33,035 nt of DNA from Candidatus Gastranaerophilales bacterium (GTDB lineage: Bacteria; Cyanobacteriota; Vampirovibrionia; Gastranaerophilales; Gastranaerophilaceae): the NCBI GenBank assembly GCA_947857085.1, contig CANUDF010000015.1, positions 1-33,035 of the forward strand, read 5' to 3'. The notes beneath the pieces were generated by a model that had not been told where the DNA came from, ran no database searches, and saw nothing but the letters and a program-made list of their open reading frames with translations. The stretch's first letter is position 1, and every line of letters starts with the position of its first letter. The translations under genes and the position numbers were made by a program. This document shows, in pieces, positions 14,629-26,266 of this stretch.

Positions 14629-17262
14629 ATGTTAAGTTTGCTAATGAAGCTGTTAGGAGACCCTAACGAAAAAAAAGTTAAACAGATGATGGGGATTGTA
14701 GAGCATATAAATGCTCTTGAACCGCAGTTTGAAGAAATGACAGATGAACAGCTCAGAGCAAAAACTGAGGAATTTAAGGCAATCTTAGCAAAACGTCCTG
14801 TTTCAGATGATTTTAAAACAGACAGAAAGCTTGAAAAAGAAGCTCTTGATAAAATTCTTCCGGAAGCTTTTGCTACTGTCCGTGAAGCCGGCAAACGCGT
14901 ACTAAACATGCGGCATTTTGACGTACAGCTTATTGGCGGATATTTTCTGCATAACGGACATATTGCAGAAATGAGAACAGGTGAAGGTAAGACTCTTGTT
15001 GCAACTTTACCGGCATATTTAAATGCTTTAACAGGTAAAGGCGTCCATATTATCACAGTAAATGATTACCTTGCAAAACGTGACAGTGAATGGATGGGAA
15101 AAATCTATAAATTCTTAGGGCTTTCAGTCGGTGTTATTCTTTCCGGCGGAAGAAACGCGGAAGACTTTGAAGCTAAAAAAGCAGCTTATAACTGTGATAT
15201 AACTTACGGAACAAATAATGAATTCGGATTTGACTACCTGCGTGACAATATGGCAGGAAGTCAGGAAATGCTTGTCCAAAGACCTTATAACTATGCAATT
15301 ATTGACGAAGTTGACAGTATTTTGATTGACGAGGCAAGAACTCCGTTAATAATCAGCGGCAGACTTGAAAAATCAGCAGAAACTTATAAACTAATGGCTA
15401 AAATCGCTCCTCAAATGCAAAAAGTTGTTGATTACGAGGTAGACGAAAAAAATAAAAACATAATCTTAACAGAAGAAGGCATTGACCACGCGCAAGAACT
15501 TTTAGGTATAAATGACCTGTTTGATATTAACACACAATATGCCCACCATCTTTTGCAAGCGTTAAAAGCAAAAGAATTATTTGTTAAAGATACTGACTAT
15601 GTTATAAAAAATGGTGAAGTTATGATTGTTGATGAATTCACAGGCCGTTTAATGGAGGGCAGACGCTGGTCAGACGGACTTCATCAGGCTGTTGAGGCAA
15701 AAGAGGGCGTTCAAATTCAAGACGAAACCCAAACTCTTGCAAGCATAACTTTCCAGAACCTTTTCCGTTTATATCCAAAACTTTCAGGTATGACAGGTAC
15801 TGCTATGACTGAAGAAGCTGAATTTGGAAAAATTTATAATCTTGAAGTTACAACTATACCGACAAACAAACCTGATATAAGAATAAATTATCCTGACGTA
15901 ATTTACAAAACAGAACGCCAGAAATATTTATCGGTTGTTGAAGATATTATTCAAATGAACCAAATCGGCAGACCTGTTCTTGTCGGTACAATCAGCATTG
16001 AAAAATCAGAATACGTGTCTGAATTATTAAAAAAACGCGGAATAAAGCATAATGTTTTAAACGCAAAACAACATGAACGCGAAGCTTATATTATTGCACA
16101 GGCTGGACGAGTCGGAGCTGTAACCATTGCAACAAATATGGCAGGCCGCGGTACTGATATTCTTTTAGGCGGTAACGCTGAATATCTTGCTAAAGAAGCC
16201 CTCGACAAAAAAGGTATAACACCTGAAAATCCTGATTATGAAACCGAGAAAGAAAAAGCTCTGGCAGAAGCAAGAGCTTTGACGGAAAAAGAACATAAAC
16301 AGGTTGTTGAAGCCGGAGGATTGCATGTAATCGGTACGGAACGCCACGAATCCCGCCGTATTGATAACCAGTTAAGAGGACGTGCAGCAAGACAGGGCGA
16401 CCCGGGTTCAACAAGATTTTTCTTATCTCTGGAAGATAATTTGATGAGAATTTTTGGCGGAGATAAAATTACTGCATTAATGAATATGCTTAATGTTGAT
16501 GAAACAATGGCTATTGAATCTCCGTTGATTAGCAAACAAATTCAATCTGCACAAAAGAAAGTTGAAACCTACCACTTTGATATAAGAAAGAGTGTACTCG
16601 AATATGACGATGTTATGAATATTCAGCGTGAAAAATTCTATGCACAGCGCCGTAAAGTTCTTGCTGGTAAAAATCTGAATGAAGATATCCAGTTTATGAT
16701 TGAACGGGAAGTTGACAGAATTTTAAGAAGTTATATTTCACCGGAACAGCATGTTGAAGATTATATTTATGAAGATTTACAGACAATGATTAAAGAACTC
16801 CATTCATACATCCCGCAATTGTCTCATTTTGAAGTATCTGATATTCAAAATATGAGGTTTGAACCTATGTATGATAAAGTCAAAGACTTTGCACTTCAGG
16901 CATACAGAGATCATGAAACTGAAATTATTGAATTTTATAACAAAGTTATTTCACAATACGAACCTGAATTTATTCCTCAGGAGCCTTATACGCCGGATAA
17001 TGTAATGAGAGACCTTGAAAAAGATATTTTATTACGCGTTGTTGATAACAAATGGATTGATCACCTGCATAACATAGATATGCTTAGAGACGGCATAGGC
17101 TTGAGGGCTTACGGACAAAAAGATCCGCTTATTGAATATAAGCGTGAGGCTTACGATTTGTTTAACAACATGATGTATGAAATCCAAAAAGATACTGTTC
17201 GTCATTTGTTCAGAACAAAATTCGGGGTTCAAATTATTAATAAACCGGCAGAAGAAGCTTAA
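14629..17262 (+). CDS. secA: Preprotein translocase ATPase SecA
   Basis: An 877-residue motor that drives unfolded preproteins through SecYEG. Walker A is MRTGEGKT at about 115-122; [14 protein letters not shown] is the Walker B region. [15 protein letters not shown] and [31 protein letters not shown] are the later helicase motifs of NBD2. The preprotein cross-linking domain, helical scaffold and wing domains follow in normal order, up to [33 protein letters not shown]. The C-terminal zinc finger (CxCxSG...C[HC]) that binds SecB in many bacteria is absent; the protein ends at KPAEEA. Such ends are common in Cyanobacteria and others, so this is not a truncation. GGAGAGGAATA sets the start. The 3' end overlaps a convergent regulator gene by 4 bases. 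Confidence 0.97.
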   Translation: MLSLLMKLLGDPNEKKVKQMMGIVEHINALEPQFEEMTDEQLRAKTEEFKAILAKRPVSDDFKTDRKLEKEALDKILPEAFATVREAGKRVLNMRHFDVQLIGGYFLHNGHIAEMRTGEGKTLVATLPAYLNALTGKGVHIITVNDYLAKRDSEWMGKIYKFLGLSVGVILSGGRNAEDFEAKKAAYNCDITYGTNNEFGFDYLRDNMAGSQEMLVQRPYNYAIIDEVDSILIDEARTPLIISGRLEKSAETYKLMAKIAPQMQKVVDYEVDEKNKNIILTEEGIDHAQELLGINDLFDINTQYAHHLLQALKAKELFVKDTDYVIKNGEVMIVDEFTGRLMEGRRWSDGLHQAVEAKEGVQIQDETQTLASITFQNLFRLYPKLSGMTGTAMTEEAEFGKIYNLEVTTIPTNKPDIRINYPDVIYKTERQKYLSVVEDIIQMNQIGRPVLVGTISIEKSEYVSELLKKRGIKHNVLNAKQHEREAYIIAQAGRVGAVTIATNMAGRGTDILLGGNAEYLAKEALDKKGITPENPDYETEKEKALAEARALTEKEHKQVVEAGGLHVIGTERHESRRIDNQLRGRAARQGDPGSTRFFLSLEDNLMRIFGGDKITALMNMLNVDETMAIESPLISKQIQSAQKKVETYHFDIRKSVLEYDDVMNIQREKFYAQRRKVLAGKNLNEDIQFMIEREVDRILRSYISPEQHVEDYIYEDLQTMIKELHSYIPQLSHFEVSDIQNMRFEPMYDKVKDFALQAYRDHETEIIEFYNKVISQYEPEFIPQEPYTPDNVMRDLEKDILLRVVDNKWIDHLHNIDMLRDGIGLRAYGQKDPLIEYKREAYDLFNNMMYEIQKDTVRHLFRTKFGVQIINKPAEEA

Positions 17263-17576
17263 GATGTCAAGGCCTTTACCAGCTTATAGAAGTCACTAAT
17301 CTTTTCGGGATTTTGGTGCAAAATATCTATAATTTCCTCAAGCAGATTCTCTTTTTCTTTTAAATGCTCAAATCTAAACAGTTCGTGCGGCTGAACATCA
17401 AGAGCTCTGGATAGTTTCGGAATTTTATCTGCACGCAGAAAATTCGTTCCGCATTCAATTTTGCTAATGTTCCTTTCTGCAATATCAACCAGTTCTGCAA
17501 GCTGTTCCTGAGACAGTCCCTTTTTTAACCTTAATTCCTTTATCCTTTTTCCCAAAAGCTTTTTTATATCTTCCAT
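17259..17576 (-). CDS. XRE-family transcriptional regulator
   Basis: A 105-residue protein with an N-terminal HTH_3 domain ([59 protein letters not shown]). It is followed by a short helical tail ([28 protein letters not shown]), probably for dimerisation. The start at 17576 is chosen because the domain begins right after it. Eight extra residues are possible up to 17600, but neither Met has a ribosome site. TTTACA (minus strand, 17609-17604) with TATAAA (17585-17580) at 18 bases spacing fits a promoter that leaves little or no leader. An interrupted palindrome around CAAATTTG (near 17598-17606) overlaps this promoter and could be its own operator. Targets are unknown. Confidence 0.85.
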   Translation of the reverse strand: MEDIKKLLGKRIKELRLKKGLSQEQLAELVDIAERNISKIECGTNFLRADKIPKLSRALDVQPHELFRFEHLKEKENLLEEIIDILHQNPEKISDFYKLVKALTS

Positions 17577-17739
17577 ATATTTATAATACATTTGTTTCAA
17601 ATTTGTAAAAAGGATTTAAAAAATACTATTAAAACCGACACGGCATTTAATAAATTGAACCATTCTATATAATAGATACTGAATATTTTCATATTCAATA
17701 TTTAAAATAGAAATTATCTTATCAACGCTTAGATAAATT

Positions 17740-17754
17740 TTTTGTGATAAAATT
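17740..17754 (+). promoter_or_regulatory. Extended -10 promoter of ychF
   Basis: TTTTGTGATAAAATT is identical over 15 bases to the element before zupT (100-114), with TGA directly before TAAAAT. It lies 32 bases before the ychF start. No convincing -35 is present. The rest of the gap from 17601 shows only AT-rich sequence. Confidence 0.5.
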
Positions 17755-17785
17755 TAATAGAGAATAACTTAAGAGGGAAATATAA

Positions 17786-18883
17786 ATGCTAAGAACAGGA
17801 ATAGTAGGACTGCCGAATGTCGGTAAATCAACATTATTTAATGCGCTCACAAGCTCAAAAAATGCACAGAGTGCAAATTATCCGTTTTGTACAATAGAAC
17901 CTAATGTCGGTGTTGTCACTGTTCCGGATGAAAGACTTGAAGTTCTTGCAAAACTTTGCAAAACAGAAACCATTATTCCTACAGCAATTGAATTTGTTGA
18001 TATTGCAGGTCTTGTTAAAGGGGCAAGCAAGGGTGAGGGATTAGGAAACCAATTTTTGCATAATATACGGGAAGTTGACGCAATAATCCAAGTTGTACGC
18101 TGTTTTGACGACCCAAATACAATTCACGTAGCAGGAAAAGTAAATCCGCTTGATGATATTGAAGTTATTAATACGGAACTTGCACTCGCAGATTTAGCGT
18201 CCGTTGAAAAGCGTCAGGCTCGTATTGCAAAACAGGCAAAAGGCGGGGATAAAGACGCTGTTCTGGAAGACAAAGTTCTTAATAAATTAACTGATTTGTT
18301 ATCAGAGGGAACTTTCATAAATGTAAAAGACCATTTTAACGAAGATGAAATTCCGGTTGTTAAAATGCTTAATCTTATGTCAACAAAGCCTGTTATTTAT
18401 GCGGCAAATGTTTCGGAATATGACCTGAAAGACGGAAACAGCTATACAAAACAGGTTCAGGAATATGCTTCAAAGCATAATGCCGAAGTTGTTCTTATTT
18501 CCGCAAAAATAGAAGAAGAACTTGCAGAACTCGGTGAAGAGGAAGCAAAAGAATATCTCGCAGAACTCGGCATTGAAGACAGTGGAATTAACCGTATGAT
18601 TAAATCAGTTTATAAACTGCTTAATCTAAGAACATTTATTACAGCAGGTGAAAAAGAAGTTCATGCCTGGACAATTCCTGCCGGAGCAAAGGCCCCTCAA
18701 GCTGCCGGAGTAATCCATACAGACTTTGAAAAAGGATTTATCAGAGCTGAAGTTACCCCATACAAAGATTTTGCAGAACTCGGCTCATATGCCGCGTGCA
18801 AAGAAAAAGGCGTTACACGTCTTGAGGGAAAAGATTACGTTGTTCAAGACGGTGACCTTGTTCACTTTAGATTCAGTGTTTAA
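17786..18883 (+). CDS. ychF: Redox-regulated ATPase YchF (Obg family)
   Basis: A 365-residue cytosolic ATPase of the Obg/TRAFAC class that associates with ribosomes and takes part in stress and translation control. The P-loop GLPNVGKST is at 8-16, the second switch is FVDIAGLVKGASKGEGLGNQFL, and the modified G4 site (NVSEYD, near 210-215) matches the ATP preference known for YchF. A helical coiled-coil insert follows the G domain core. The C-terminal TGS domain begins near FITAGEKEVHAWTIPAGAKAPQAAGVIHTDFEKGFIRAEV. AAGAGGGAAATATAA precedes the start. The gene ends tail to tail with the GH13-like gene, with an overlap of 4 bases. Confidence 0.96.
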   Translation: MLRTGIVGLPNVGKSTLFNALTSSKNAQSANYPFCTIEPNVGVVTVPDERLEVLAKLCKTETIIPTAIEFVDIAGLVKGASKGEGLGNQFLHNIREVDAIIQVVRCFDDPNTIHVAGKVNPLDDIEVINTELALADLASVEKRQARIAKQAKGGDKDAVLEDKVLNKLTDLLSEGTFINVKDHFNEDEIPVVKMLNLMSTKPVIYAANVSEYDLKDGNSYTKQVQEYASKHNAEVVLISAKIEEELAELGEEEAKEYLAELGIEDSGINRMIKSVYKLLNLRTFITAGEKEVHAWTIPAGAKAPQAAGVIHTDFEKGFIRAEVTPYKDFAELGSYAACKEKGVTRLEGKDYVVQDGDLVHFRFSV

Positions 18884-21800
18884 GCCATACTTTTTTCATA
18901 TGCCTTTGATATAAAATTAAACTGAGGTTTGAAATTTATCTTTCCGGTAAATGCAACCTGAGATTTTTCCGGAACGTGATAGAGAATTAAAGTACTATCG
19001 TCAATAGTTATGGGTTCATTGTTAGGATGTTTAATATAGTATTGCTCACCCTCTTTATGAACATAATAGACATCATCTTTATTGTTTGCATTGATAAACT
19101 TTGTACCTTCTTTTAAGCCGTACTTAATACCGATTTTGTATTCTTGTTTATCAAGATAAATCCTGTTTTCGTGTAAGTAAACTTTCTTAGGTAAATAATA
19201 CTCTTTCGGATCATGATGTATTCCTGCTGTGTTAAACAATGAAATTGCCATTTTGCCGTCAGTATTTTGTCTTAAAATAGCAGAAACTTTTGTTTTTTTA
19301 CCGTCTTCACATGATGCCTCCTGCAACGGAAGTGTAAACGGCGCACCATTATTTAATGCATCGAGTTCAGGTCTCGCGCGGAGAGACATTATATCGTTTA
19401 ATTCTTTATAATGATCTTTAATGAATTTTTTATCAGAGTCTTCAAGCCATTCATTATGAAGATAGTTTCTGTTTTGAAGATAAATATTTTTTGTTTTTTG
19501 CTCATAACCTGTTGCACCTAAGTCATCACCCGCAAACAATGTTGGTTTGCCCGGCAATGCAACAAGAAACTTCATTATACCTAAAAGTTTTGATATGGCA
19601 GGGTCTGTCATACATTCAAAAACTTTGTTTTTATACATTTTACAATCTTCGGCACTTAAAGGTAATTTATGCCGCAGCTGGTATTGCGCCTGTTTTATTA
19701 CCGCATCAATAGTCACATCAAACGGTTTCACGGCGAAGTTGTCTGCTTCGAAATTTTTACCAAGATATTTGCCGTTTGCTAATGATGTTACGGCATGACT
19801 TATTGATTCAAAAATTGCTTTGTGTTTTGAACGGAATTTTTCGTTATCATCGCTTAATTCATTCAATGTTCGAATAAACGCACCACGCACGGCTTCACCC
19901 ATTGCAACAGCTTTTGGACTTACACGGCTGAAGTCAAAGTCATTAAGTTCTTTTTCCGGTATTGCCTTTCCGTCGTATCTGTCATTTAGGAGTCTAAACG
20001 CACGTTCTCTGTACTCTTGGTTTTTAGGGTTTGTCAAATCAGTATAGAACATTCCCATATCTAAAGCAAGGCAATGCAGGGCTCTTGGTTTATCGTGGTT
20101 GTCAATAAACGTATATGAATATAAAAGTGAATTTAAATTAGAGGATCTTAAATAATCTTCTCCGCCAATCATCTTTTCGAATATAGCAGACGGCAAATCG
20201 GAAAGTTTTGTTTCGGTACCGTCTTCAAAGCTTTTTCCGAAAATTTTTGCAATATCGGTAAAGAAATATCTATAATTTGCAATCGCAGTTAAGCCTGTTT
20301 CATTAAGAAGTTTTCTTCTTATATCAACATCATTATTATACTTGTCAGAGTAATTAGATTTTCCTATTTTATGCAAATCATATTCATCTGTGACTTCAGC
20401 TACAAGATATGCATTCGGATTAACCTTTATAATATTATCGTTAAACTTTTTCCAAAAATCCGTTACATTTTGCCATGTAAAGTCAAAATCTGTATTGCCG
20501 TTTCTCAAAGCATCCATATCTGCAATATCTTTAGTAGCATCAATTCTCCAGTCCAAACCGGCTTCCGAACGGTCAATAATCATATCGGCAAGTGCAAAAC
20601 TATTTGCATTTGTATTTAAAATTGAATTTGCAAGAGCATCTGCTAATAATTCTTTATCGCTTTTATTTATTTTATTTATACCTGAACGAATTTTGTTAAT
20701 TAAACTGATTGCTTCATCTTCCGGAGACGCACCGTGAATACCCAGAGTTTGCAGGTGGACATCTTTAAGGGCTTTATAGTCATAGCCTATTTCACCATTT
20801 TCGTTATTTACAAAAACTTTTGCATTTGGTTTTACTGATTTTATAACCGCAAATTTTGCAATTTCCGGAGCCAATAAAGGTAAAACATATTTACCATAAA
20901 GTGTTGTATTATCACCTTCAGAAAATTTTTGGTCTTCCGACAATTTACTTTCTACCTTTTTCAAAATATCAGAAGCAAAATTAAACATTTCTTTATTATA
21001 CATTTTTAATGTATTTTCATAGCTTCTTTTATACTCTTCTGCAAGATTAGGATTGCCCATTTTGTATAAATCATAACGGGAAACACCTAGTTCATCATTA
21101 TTTCCGGCTCTTTTAGAAATATAAGGAGACGCAAGAACACCAGCAATATTGTCACCAAGTTCAATAGCATCAAGTGGGAAGTTCATTAATCCTTTTCTTA
21201 TTTCTTCATCATAAGGAAGGGTTGATAAATCCCTGCCTGTCTCATAGTATCCGTTTAATACATTGTGGACAACCTGTTTATTAATATTTGACAATAATCT
21301 TTTAGGTAAAATCCCCTTATCAACTTTATCAGTTATTTGAGAATAAACATTATCCGGGTTATTATCATCTATATTCTGTAAGTTACGGGCTGTATATAAA
21401 GTTAATATGTCTTTTGTTTTTTGTGTCCAGTAAACACCTGATGAAATAATATAATCCTTAACTTCGGTATTACCGCGTTTTAAAGCTTGTATCTTTTCCA
21501 ACCTTTCTTTAGGAGTCAAGTTCTTTAAATCTTCTGTATTTGCATGTGAATATACAAAATTCAATTTTGCGATATCAGGATTTGCATCCCAGGTTTCAAA
21601 CCCGCTTTCAAATTTTTCTTCCAATTCAAAATTTTCAAACTTTGTTAAAAACCTTGTACCGTTAAAATCATTAATAAGGATAGGTATAGGATGTTTTTTG
21701 TTATATTCATTTATATTTAAAATATTTTTATTGTATGTTTCAGGATTTATTTCAAATGAATAATTTATTACTGTATCATTATGAGTATTTATCTCATATG

Positions 21801-22947
21801 GGTTATTTGTATTTAAAATATCGTAAGATTCTATTAAATGCTGGCTGTCATATCTTTGTTCATCAGAAACCAATCTTGTATCAAAAATTTGTACATACGT
21901 CGGTTTTTTAGGATTATAATTTTTATTTCTTCCTGCACGAATAATACCGTTATGATCTTGAGTATATTTATAAGGAGAGTTTACGAGCTTATGGGAGATA
22001 AAATCGTGATTTTTGCTGAAAACACCCAGTGCAAGAGGCCCGTTTTTAAGACCAGAGGCTTTAAACCAGTTGAAATACGGTGACTTTTCACGCCATTTTA
22101 AAATATTTTTGAAGTGAATCCCTTCCAAACCTTCGTTTACAAACGCTCCGTCTGAAACAAAATTTATACCTTTAGCAAATATTTTTCTTTGTAAGGAGGC
22201 ATAGTTATTAATATTCCCGAGTGCTTGTGCCATCTGCATACAGTTTTTGTTCCAGTAAGCATGAGGCGACAAACTGTCATCAGTAAAAATAGGCAAAGAA
22301 ATTATTCCTGAATAGCCGTCAAACTCGCCGTTGTCAACTGCTTTCTCAAGTCCAGCCATACTTCCGCCGATTTTATTAGAAAAATGCTTGTATGACTTCA
22401 TAGCTTTTTTCAACAGATTATCATCCTTTATAATATATTCTTTTGAAAAGAGTATAGGATGATATTTATAGCCTGCCTTAAAATTATCCAGTGAGACAAG
22501 TTTCATTGAGCCGCCATGAGCTACGTTTGAACCTGTTTGGGCTACAACGTTATAAATCTCATGAGCTCCTTTTCCGGTATTATCAATAACATCACCTGCA
22601 TCAACATGATATTCCGGAATGTCTGAATTTTTTCTGATAAGTTTGTAGTGGTAAGCAAAAGGAGTATCTTTACCTATAAAATAGCTTGAAGAAAGATTAA
22701 CGGTATTTTTACCGTTATCCAGCTTAAGCATGCCGTTTTCTGTATCGGCATTAGGAATCAGATCCGTTACAAAATAGTTACCGTTCTTGTCTTTTTGTAC
22801 ATTATAAACCTCAAGGTAACAGTCGAATTTATCATCATCAAACGGGAAATTAAACTCATAAGCTTTAAAGCCATAATCATCTTTTACAGGCTTAAACCCT
22901 TGAAAAGTTACATTAGACAGCTCTTTATCTATAAAATTTATTTTCAC
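18880..22947 (-). CDS. Very long GH13 (alpha-amylase superfamily) protein
   Basis: A 1355-residue protein that starts with GTG at 22947, preceded by AAGGAGTATTTT. The catalytic landmarks of GH13 lie in its second half: AGLDWRIDATKDIADMDAL with the presumed nucleophile D803, YLVAEVTDEYD with the acid/base E851, and YTFIDNHDKPRALH with the transition-state Asp D952. After the barrel, KFLVALPGKPTLFAGDDLGATGYEQK matches the end of GH13 barrels, and the last 150 residues look like a beta-sandwich domain. The first 600 or so residues are not a known carbohydrate-binding module to my eye; they begin with NVTFQGFKPVKDDYGFKAYEF. No signal peptide is present, so it is probably cytoplasmic and acts on storage or imported alpha-glucans. 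Whether it hydrolyses or transfers is unknown. It converges on ychF. Confidence 0.78.
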   Translation of the reverse strand: MKINFIDKELSNVTFQGFKPVKDDYGFKAYEFNFPFDDDKFDCYLEVYNVQKDKNGNYFVTDLIPNADTENGMLKLDNGKNTVNLSSSYFIGKDTPFAYHYKLIRKNSDIPEYHVDAGDVIDNTGKGAHEIYNVVAQTGSNVAHGGSMKLVSLDNFKAGYKYHPILFSKEYIIKDDNLLKKAMKSYKHFSNKIGGSMAGLEKAVDNGEFDGYSGIISLPIFTDDSLSPHAYWNKNCMQMAQALGNINNYASLQRKIFAKGINFVSDGAFVNEGLEGIHFKNILKWREKSPYFNWFKASGLKNGPLALGVFSKNHDFISHKLVNSPYKYTQDHNGIIRAGRNKNYNPKKPTYVQIFDTRLVSDEQRYDSQHLIESYDILNTNNPYEINTHNDTVINYSFEINPETYNKNILNINEYNKKHPIPILINDFNGTRFLTKFENFELEEKFESGFETWDANPDIAKLNFVYSHANTEDLKNLTPKERLEKIQALKRGNTEVKDYIISSGVYWTQKTKDILTLYTARNLQNIDDNNPDNVYSQITDKVDKGILPKRLLSNINKQVVHNVLNGYYETGRDLSTLPYDEEIRKGLMNFPLDAIELGDNIAGVLASPYISKRAGNNDELGVSRYDLYKMGNPNLAEEYKRSYENTLKMYNKEMFNFASDILKKVESKLSEDQKFSEGDNTTLYGKYVLPLLAPEIAKFAVIKSVKPNAKVFVNNENGEIGYDYKALKDVHLQTLGIHGASPEDEAISLINKIRSGINKINKSDKELLADALANSILNTNANSFALADMIIDRSEAGLDWRIDATKDIADMDALRNGNTDFDFTWQNVTDFWKKFNDNIIKVNPNAYLVAEVTDEYDLHKIGKSNYSDKYNNDVDIRRKLLNETGLTAIANYRYFFTDIAKIFGKSFEDGTETKLSDLPSAIFEKMIGGEDYLRSSNLNSLLYSYTFIDNHDKPRALHCLALDMGMFYTDLTNPKNQEYRERAFRLLNDRYDGKAIPEKELNDFDFSRVSPKAVAMGEAVRGAFIRTLNELSDDNEKFRSKHKAIFESISHAVTSLANGKYLGKNFEADNFAVKPFDVTIDAVIKQAQYQLRHKLPLSAEDCKMYKNKVFECMTDPAISKLLGIMKFLVALPGKPTLFAGDDLGATGYEQKTKNIYLQNRNYLHNEWLEDSDKKFIKDHYKELNDIMSLRARPELDALNNGAPFTLPLQEASCEDGKKTKVSAILRQNTDGKMAISLFNTAGIHHDPKEYYLPKKVYLHENRIYLDKQEYKIGIKYGLKEGTKFINANNKDDVYYVHKEGEQYYIKHPNNEPITIDDSTLILYHVPEKSQVAFTGKINFKPQFNFISKAYEKSMA

Positions 22948-23087
22948 AAAATACTCCTTACTACCTTTTATTATAATAAATCTAAAGCTTTGTTTTTGCC
23001 AAACAAATAAGCTTTATTAAGAATTTTTTACATACATTAATATTGTATGACTATTTATTATTTATCGATTATAATTAAAACGTGTAG

Positions 23088-24389
<1,302 letters not shown>

Positions 24390-24390
24390 T

Positions 24391-24422
24391 AAAAAAAGCG
24401 GTCTTCTAAGACCGCTTTTTTT
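24391..24422 (+). terminator. Bidirectional terminator between ahcY and the convergent orphan gene
   Basis: GCGGTCTT (24398-24405) and AAGACCGC (24408-24415) form a stem with an A run before and a T run after, so it can stop transcripts from both sides. It starts right after the ahcY stop and touches the stop of the minus-strand gene. Confidence 0.9.
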
Positions 24423-24939
24423 ATACAATATTATCTAACTTATGATTCAGTAATTCTTCTACCTCTTTTCTTAAGCTTTCTACTACCTCCTCTTTTCCCT
24501 CACGAGAAAAAATAAAACTATGTTCAGCATTCTCCATCCTTAAATACTCTTTTCCATGTTCCGGAAGTTTTTTATTATGACGCGTATAATAATCGTCAAT
24601 GACAGAGTATAGGCTGGTCGCACCCTTAGGCTTCTTTAGACCCCTCTCATTAATAATAGGCATAAAGCTTTCAACTTCGCCGTTTCTTAGTGTTCCAACT
24701 CCTCTGAATATTTTTCCTATGCTAAATAGAGATTTCTTATTCTTATTAATACCAATCATATATTTTAGCATAAATGTATCATTAGATCCGTCTTCTTTGA
24801 TCGACTCAAGAGCTTGTACAAACAAACTCTTAAATTTGAGGCTCGTATTATTTTTAGCATAATGAATTCCGTCTGATAACGCCTTAGACGGGATAATCTT
24901 TGCCGTAAAAACCGGACTGTTGTTTACTGAACTTAACAT
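24421..24939 (-). CDS. Orphan protein with N-terminal PVFTA motif
   Basis: A 172-residue protein with no family I can name. The N-terminus MLSSVNNSPVFTAKIIPSKALSDGIHYAKNNTSLKFKSLFVQALESIKEDGSND carries a P-x-F-x-A-x-x-I pattern, then helices and a short charged turn. The pattern also occurs near the N-terminus of the GNAT-like protein at 29218 (ISPSFKAVHIS). The rest is basic and probably soluble (SFMPIINERGLKKPKGATSLYSVIDDYY, then a C-terminal helix with EEVVESLRKEVEELLNHKL). AAAAGGAGAATGAC gives a strong ribosome site. A TATAAT (minus strand, 24972-24967) lies about 28 bases before the start. Similar small proteins recur, as I recall, in gut Melainabacteria genomes. No function is proposed. 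Confidence 0.7.
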   Translation of the reverse strand: MLSSVNNSPVFTAKIIPSKALSDGIHYAKNNTSLKFKSLFVQALESIKEDGSNDTFMLKYMIGINKNKKSLFSIGKIFRGVGTLRNGEVESFMPIINERGLKKPKGATSLYSVIDDYYTRHNKKLPEHGKEYLRMENAEHSFIFSREGKEEVVESLRKEVEELLNHKLDNIV

Positions 24940-25011
24940 GTCATTCTCCTTTTATTAACTACGTTTATTATATAAACATATCAAGGAAAATTTTGATACC
25001 CGTATACTTTG

Positions 25012-25033
25012 ACCATACCATACCATACCATAC
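25012..25033 (+). repeat. Short tandem repeat of ACCAT
   Basis: Four perfect copies of ACCAT plus two bases lie in the gap of about 170 bases between two minus-strand genes. The repeat is upstream of the PVFTA orphan gene and beyond its likely promoter. Length variation by strand slippage is possible, but an effect on expression is not shown. Confidence 0.7.
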
Positions 25034-25108
25034 AGGCATTATAACTGGGTTTCAGTTATTTTTAAATTCATCTTTACATTTCGCAATACTTAGCTTATAA
25101 ATCAAGTT

Positions 25109-26158
25109 TTACTTGTTTGCAATTCTGTTTTCAAGTTTTTTATTATACCGGACTGAGGATATAAATGCCGCGGCTATAAAGCCAAATCCTATCATGCCTG
25201 TAACGACTTCCGGAACCTCTTTTACAGTTGAAATAAACATAATTAAAGCTAAAGCTCCTATTGCCCAGTGCGCACCGTGTTCAAGGTATCTGAATCTTGC
25301 AAGTGTTTTCTTCTCTACAAGCATTATTGTTAAAGAACGGACAAACATAGCCCCTATTGCAAGCCCGATTGTGATTATAATAATATCTTTGCTTAGCGCA
25401 AAAGCGCCTAAAACTCCATCCAAAGAAAAAGAAGCATCAATTAATTCCAAATAAATAAAGCTTACAAGCCCGGTACATTTAGCACCCTCCGTACATTTTG
25501 CAAGCCTTATTTGTTCATGGTGTTCAAGATAATGCGTAAGACCGTCTATAATAAGATAAACAAGTATTCCGAAAAGTCCCGAAATTACAACACTTATCTT
25601 TTGTTCCACAGGTACAGCCGTATATAAACTCAATAATATTATTATTGATAAAATTACCTCAATACTTTTTACATGATCCAAATGCGCAAGCGGTTCTTCT
25701 ATTTTTCTAATCCAGTGAATATCTTTTTCATGGTTAAAGAAATAATGCAAAAACAGCATCAACAAAAACATTCCGCCGAATGCAACAATAGGTGCGTGTG
25801 TTTGATGCAGATAATAAGCATATTTATCAGCATTAGTTAAGGCAATTTTTGCAACCTCAATCATACTTAAATTTGCAAAAACAGCGACAACCAGAATCGG
25901 AAACAAAAATCTCATCCCAAAAACTGCTATTGCAATTCCCCAGGTTAAAAAACGATGGCGCCAGACAGGTGTCATATTTTCCAGCTTCATTGCATTAACT
26001 ACGGCATTGTCAAAAGAAAGACTTACTTCAAGAACACCGAGAATTATGGCAATAAATACACATAACAAACCTGTGCCGGGATGAACATGTTCCCCCCAGA
26101 AATATGCACCAATAAGTCCGGCTGCCGTAACAATATAAGATCCTGTAAAATAATTCAT
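25109..26158 (-). CDS. DUF475 / TerC-superfamily integral membrane protein
   Basis: A 349-residue inner-membrane protein with about nine hydrophobic segments. The TerC-superfamily signatures are both present: LEVSLSFDNAVVNA with D50, and LELIDASFSLDGVLGAFALS with D241 and D247, in membrane helices that together form the likely metal site. Relatives export manganese or take part in metallation of secreted proteins and in tellurite response, so a metal-related role is inferred. A middle loop has a His-rich segment (DGLTHYLEHHEQIRLAKCTEGAKC) that could bind metal. The ribosome site TAGGAGAAATTT precedes the ATG. It has its own promoter and is divergent from the radical SAM gene. Confidence 0.88.
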   Translation of the reverse strand: MNYFTGSYIVTAAGLIGAYFWGEHVHPGTGLLCVFIAIILGVLEVSLSFDNAVVNAMKLENMTPVWRHRFLTWGIAIAVFGMRFLFPILVVAVFANLSMIEVAKIALTNADKYAYYLHQTHAPIVAFGGMFLLMLFLHYFFNHEKDIHWIRKIEEPLAHLDHVKSIEVILSIIILLSLYTAVPVEQKISVVISGLFGILVYLIIDGLTHYLEHHEQIRLAKCTEGAKCTGLVSFIYLELIDASFSLDGVLGAFALSKDIIIITIGLAIGAMFVRSLTIMLVEKKTLARFRYLEHGAHWAIGALALIMFISTVKEVPEVVTGMIGFGFIAAAFISSVRYNKKLENRIANK

Positions 26159-26176
26159 AAATTTCTCCTACCCTAA

Positions 26177-26206
26177 TTTATATCATAAATTCTGATTTAA
26201 TGTCCA
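26177..26206 (-). promoter_or_regulatory. Promoter of the DUF475 gene
   Basis: On the minus strand TGGACA (26206-26201) is separated by 18 bases from TATAAA (26182-26177), with TGA just before the -10. It lies about 20 bases before the start codon. On the plus strand of the same gap TTGTAA (26218-26223) and TAATAT (26242-26247) at spacing 18 may serve the radical SAM gene. No yybP-ykoY-like riboswitch was recognised, though these often precede TerC genes. Confidence 0.6.
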
Positions 26207-26266
26207 GAAAAATATCCTTGTAAAAATATTTTGACGTGCCATAATATAAGTATCGGAAGGGATGAC

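Noticed and set aside
17240-17262. Truncated SecA because the C-terminal zinc finger is missing
   Set aside because: All motor and scaffold domains are complete and SecA without this finger is common in several phyla.
25012-25033. ACCAT tandem copies considered as a CRISPR-like array or iterons
   Set aside because: Units of 5 bases without spacers; no cas or replication gene nearby.
26159-26266. Possible yybP-ykoY manganese riboswitch before the TerC-like gene
   Set aside because: The promoter lies about 20 bases from the start codon, which leaves no room for the aptamer.
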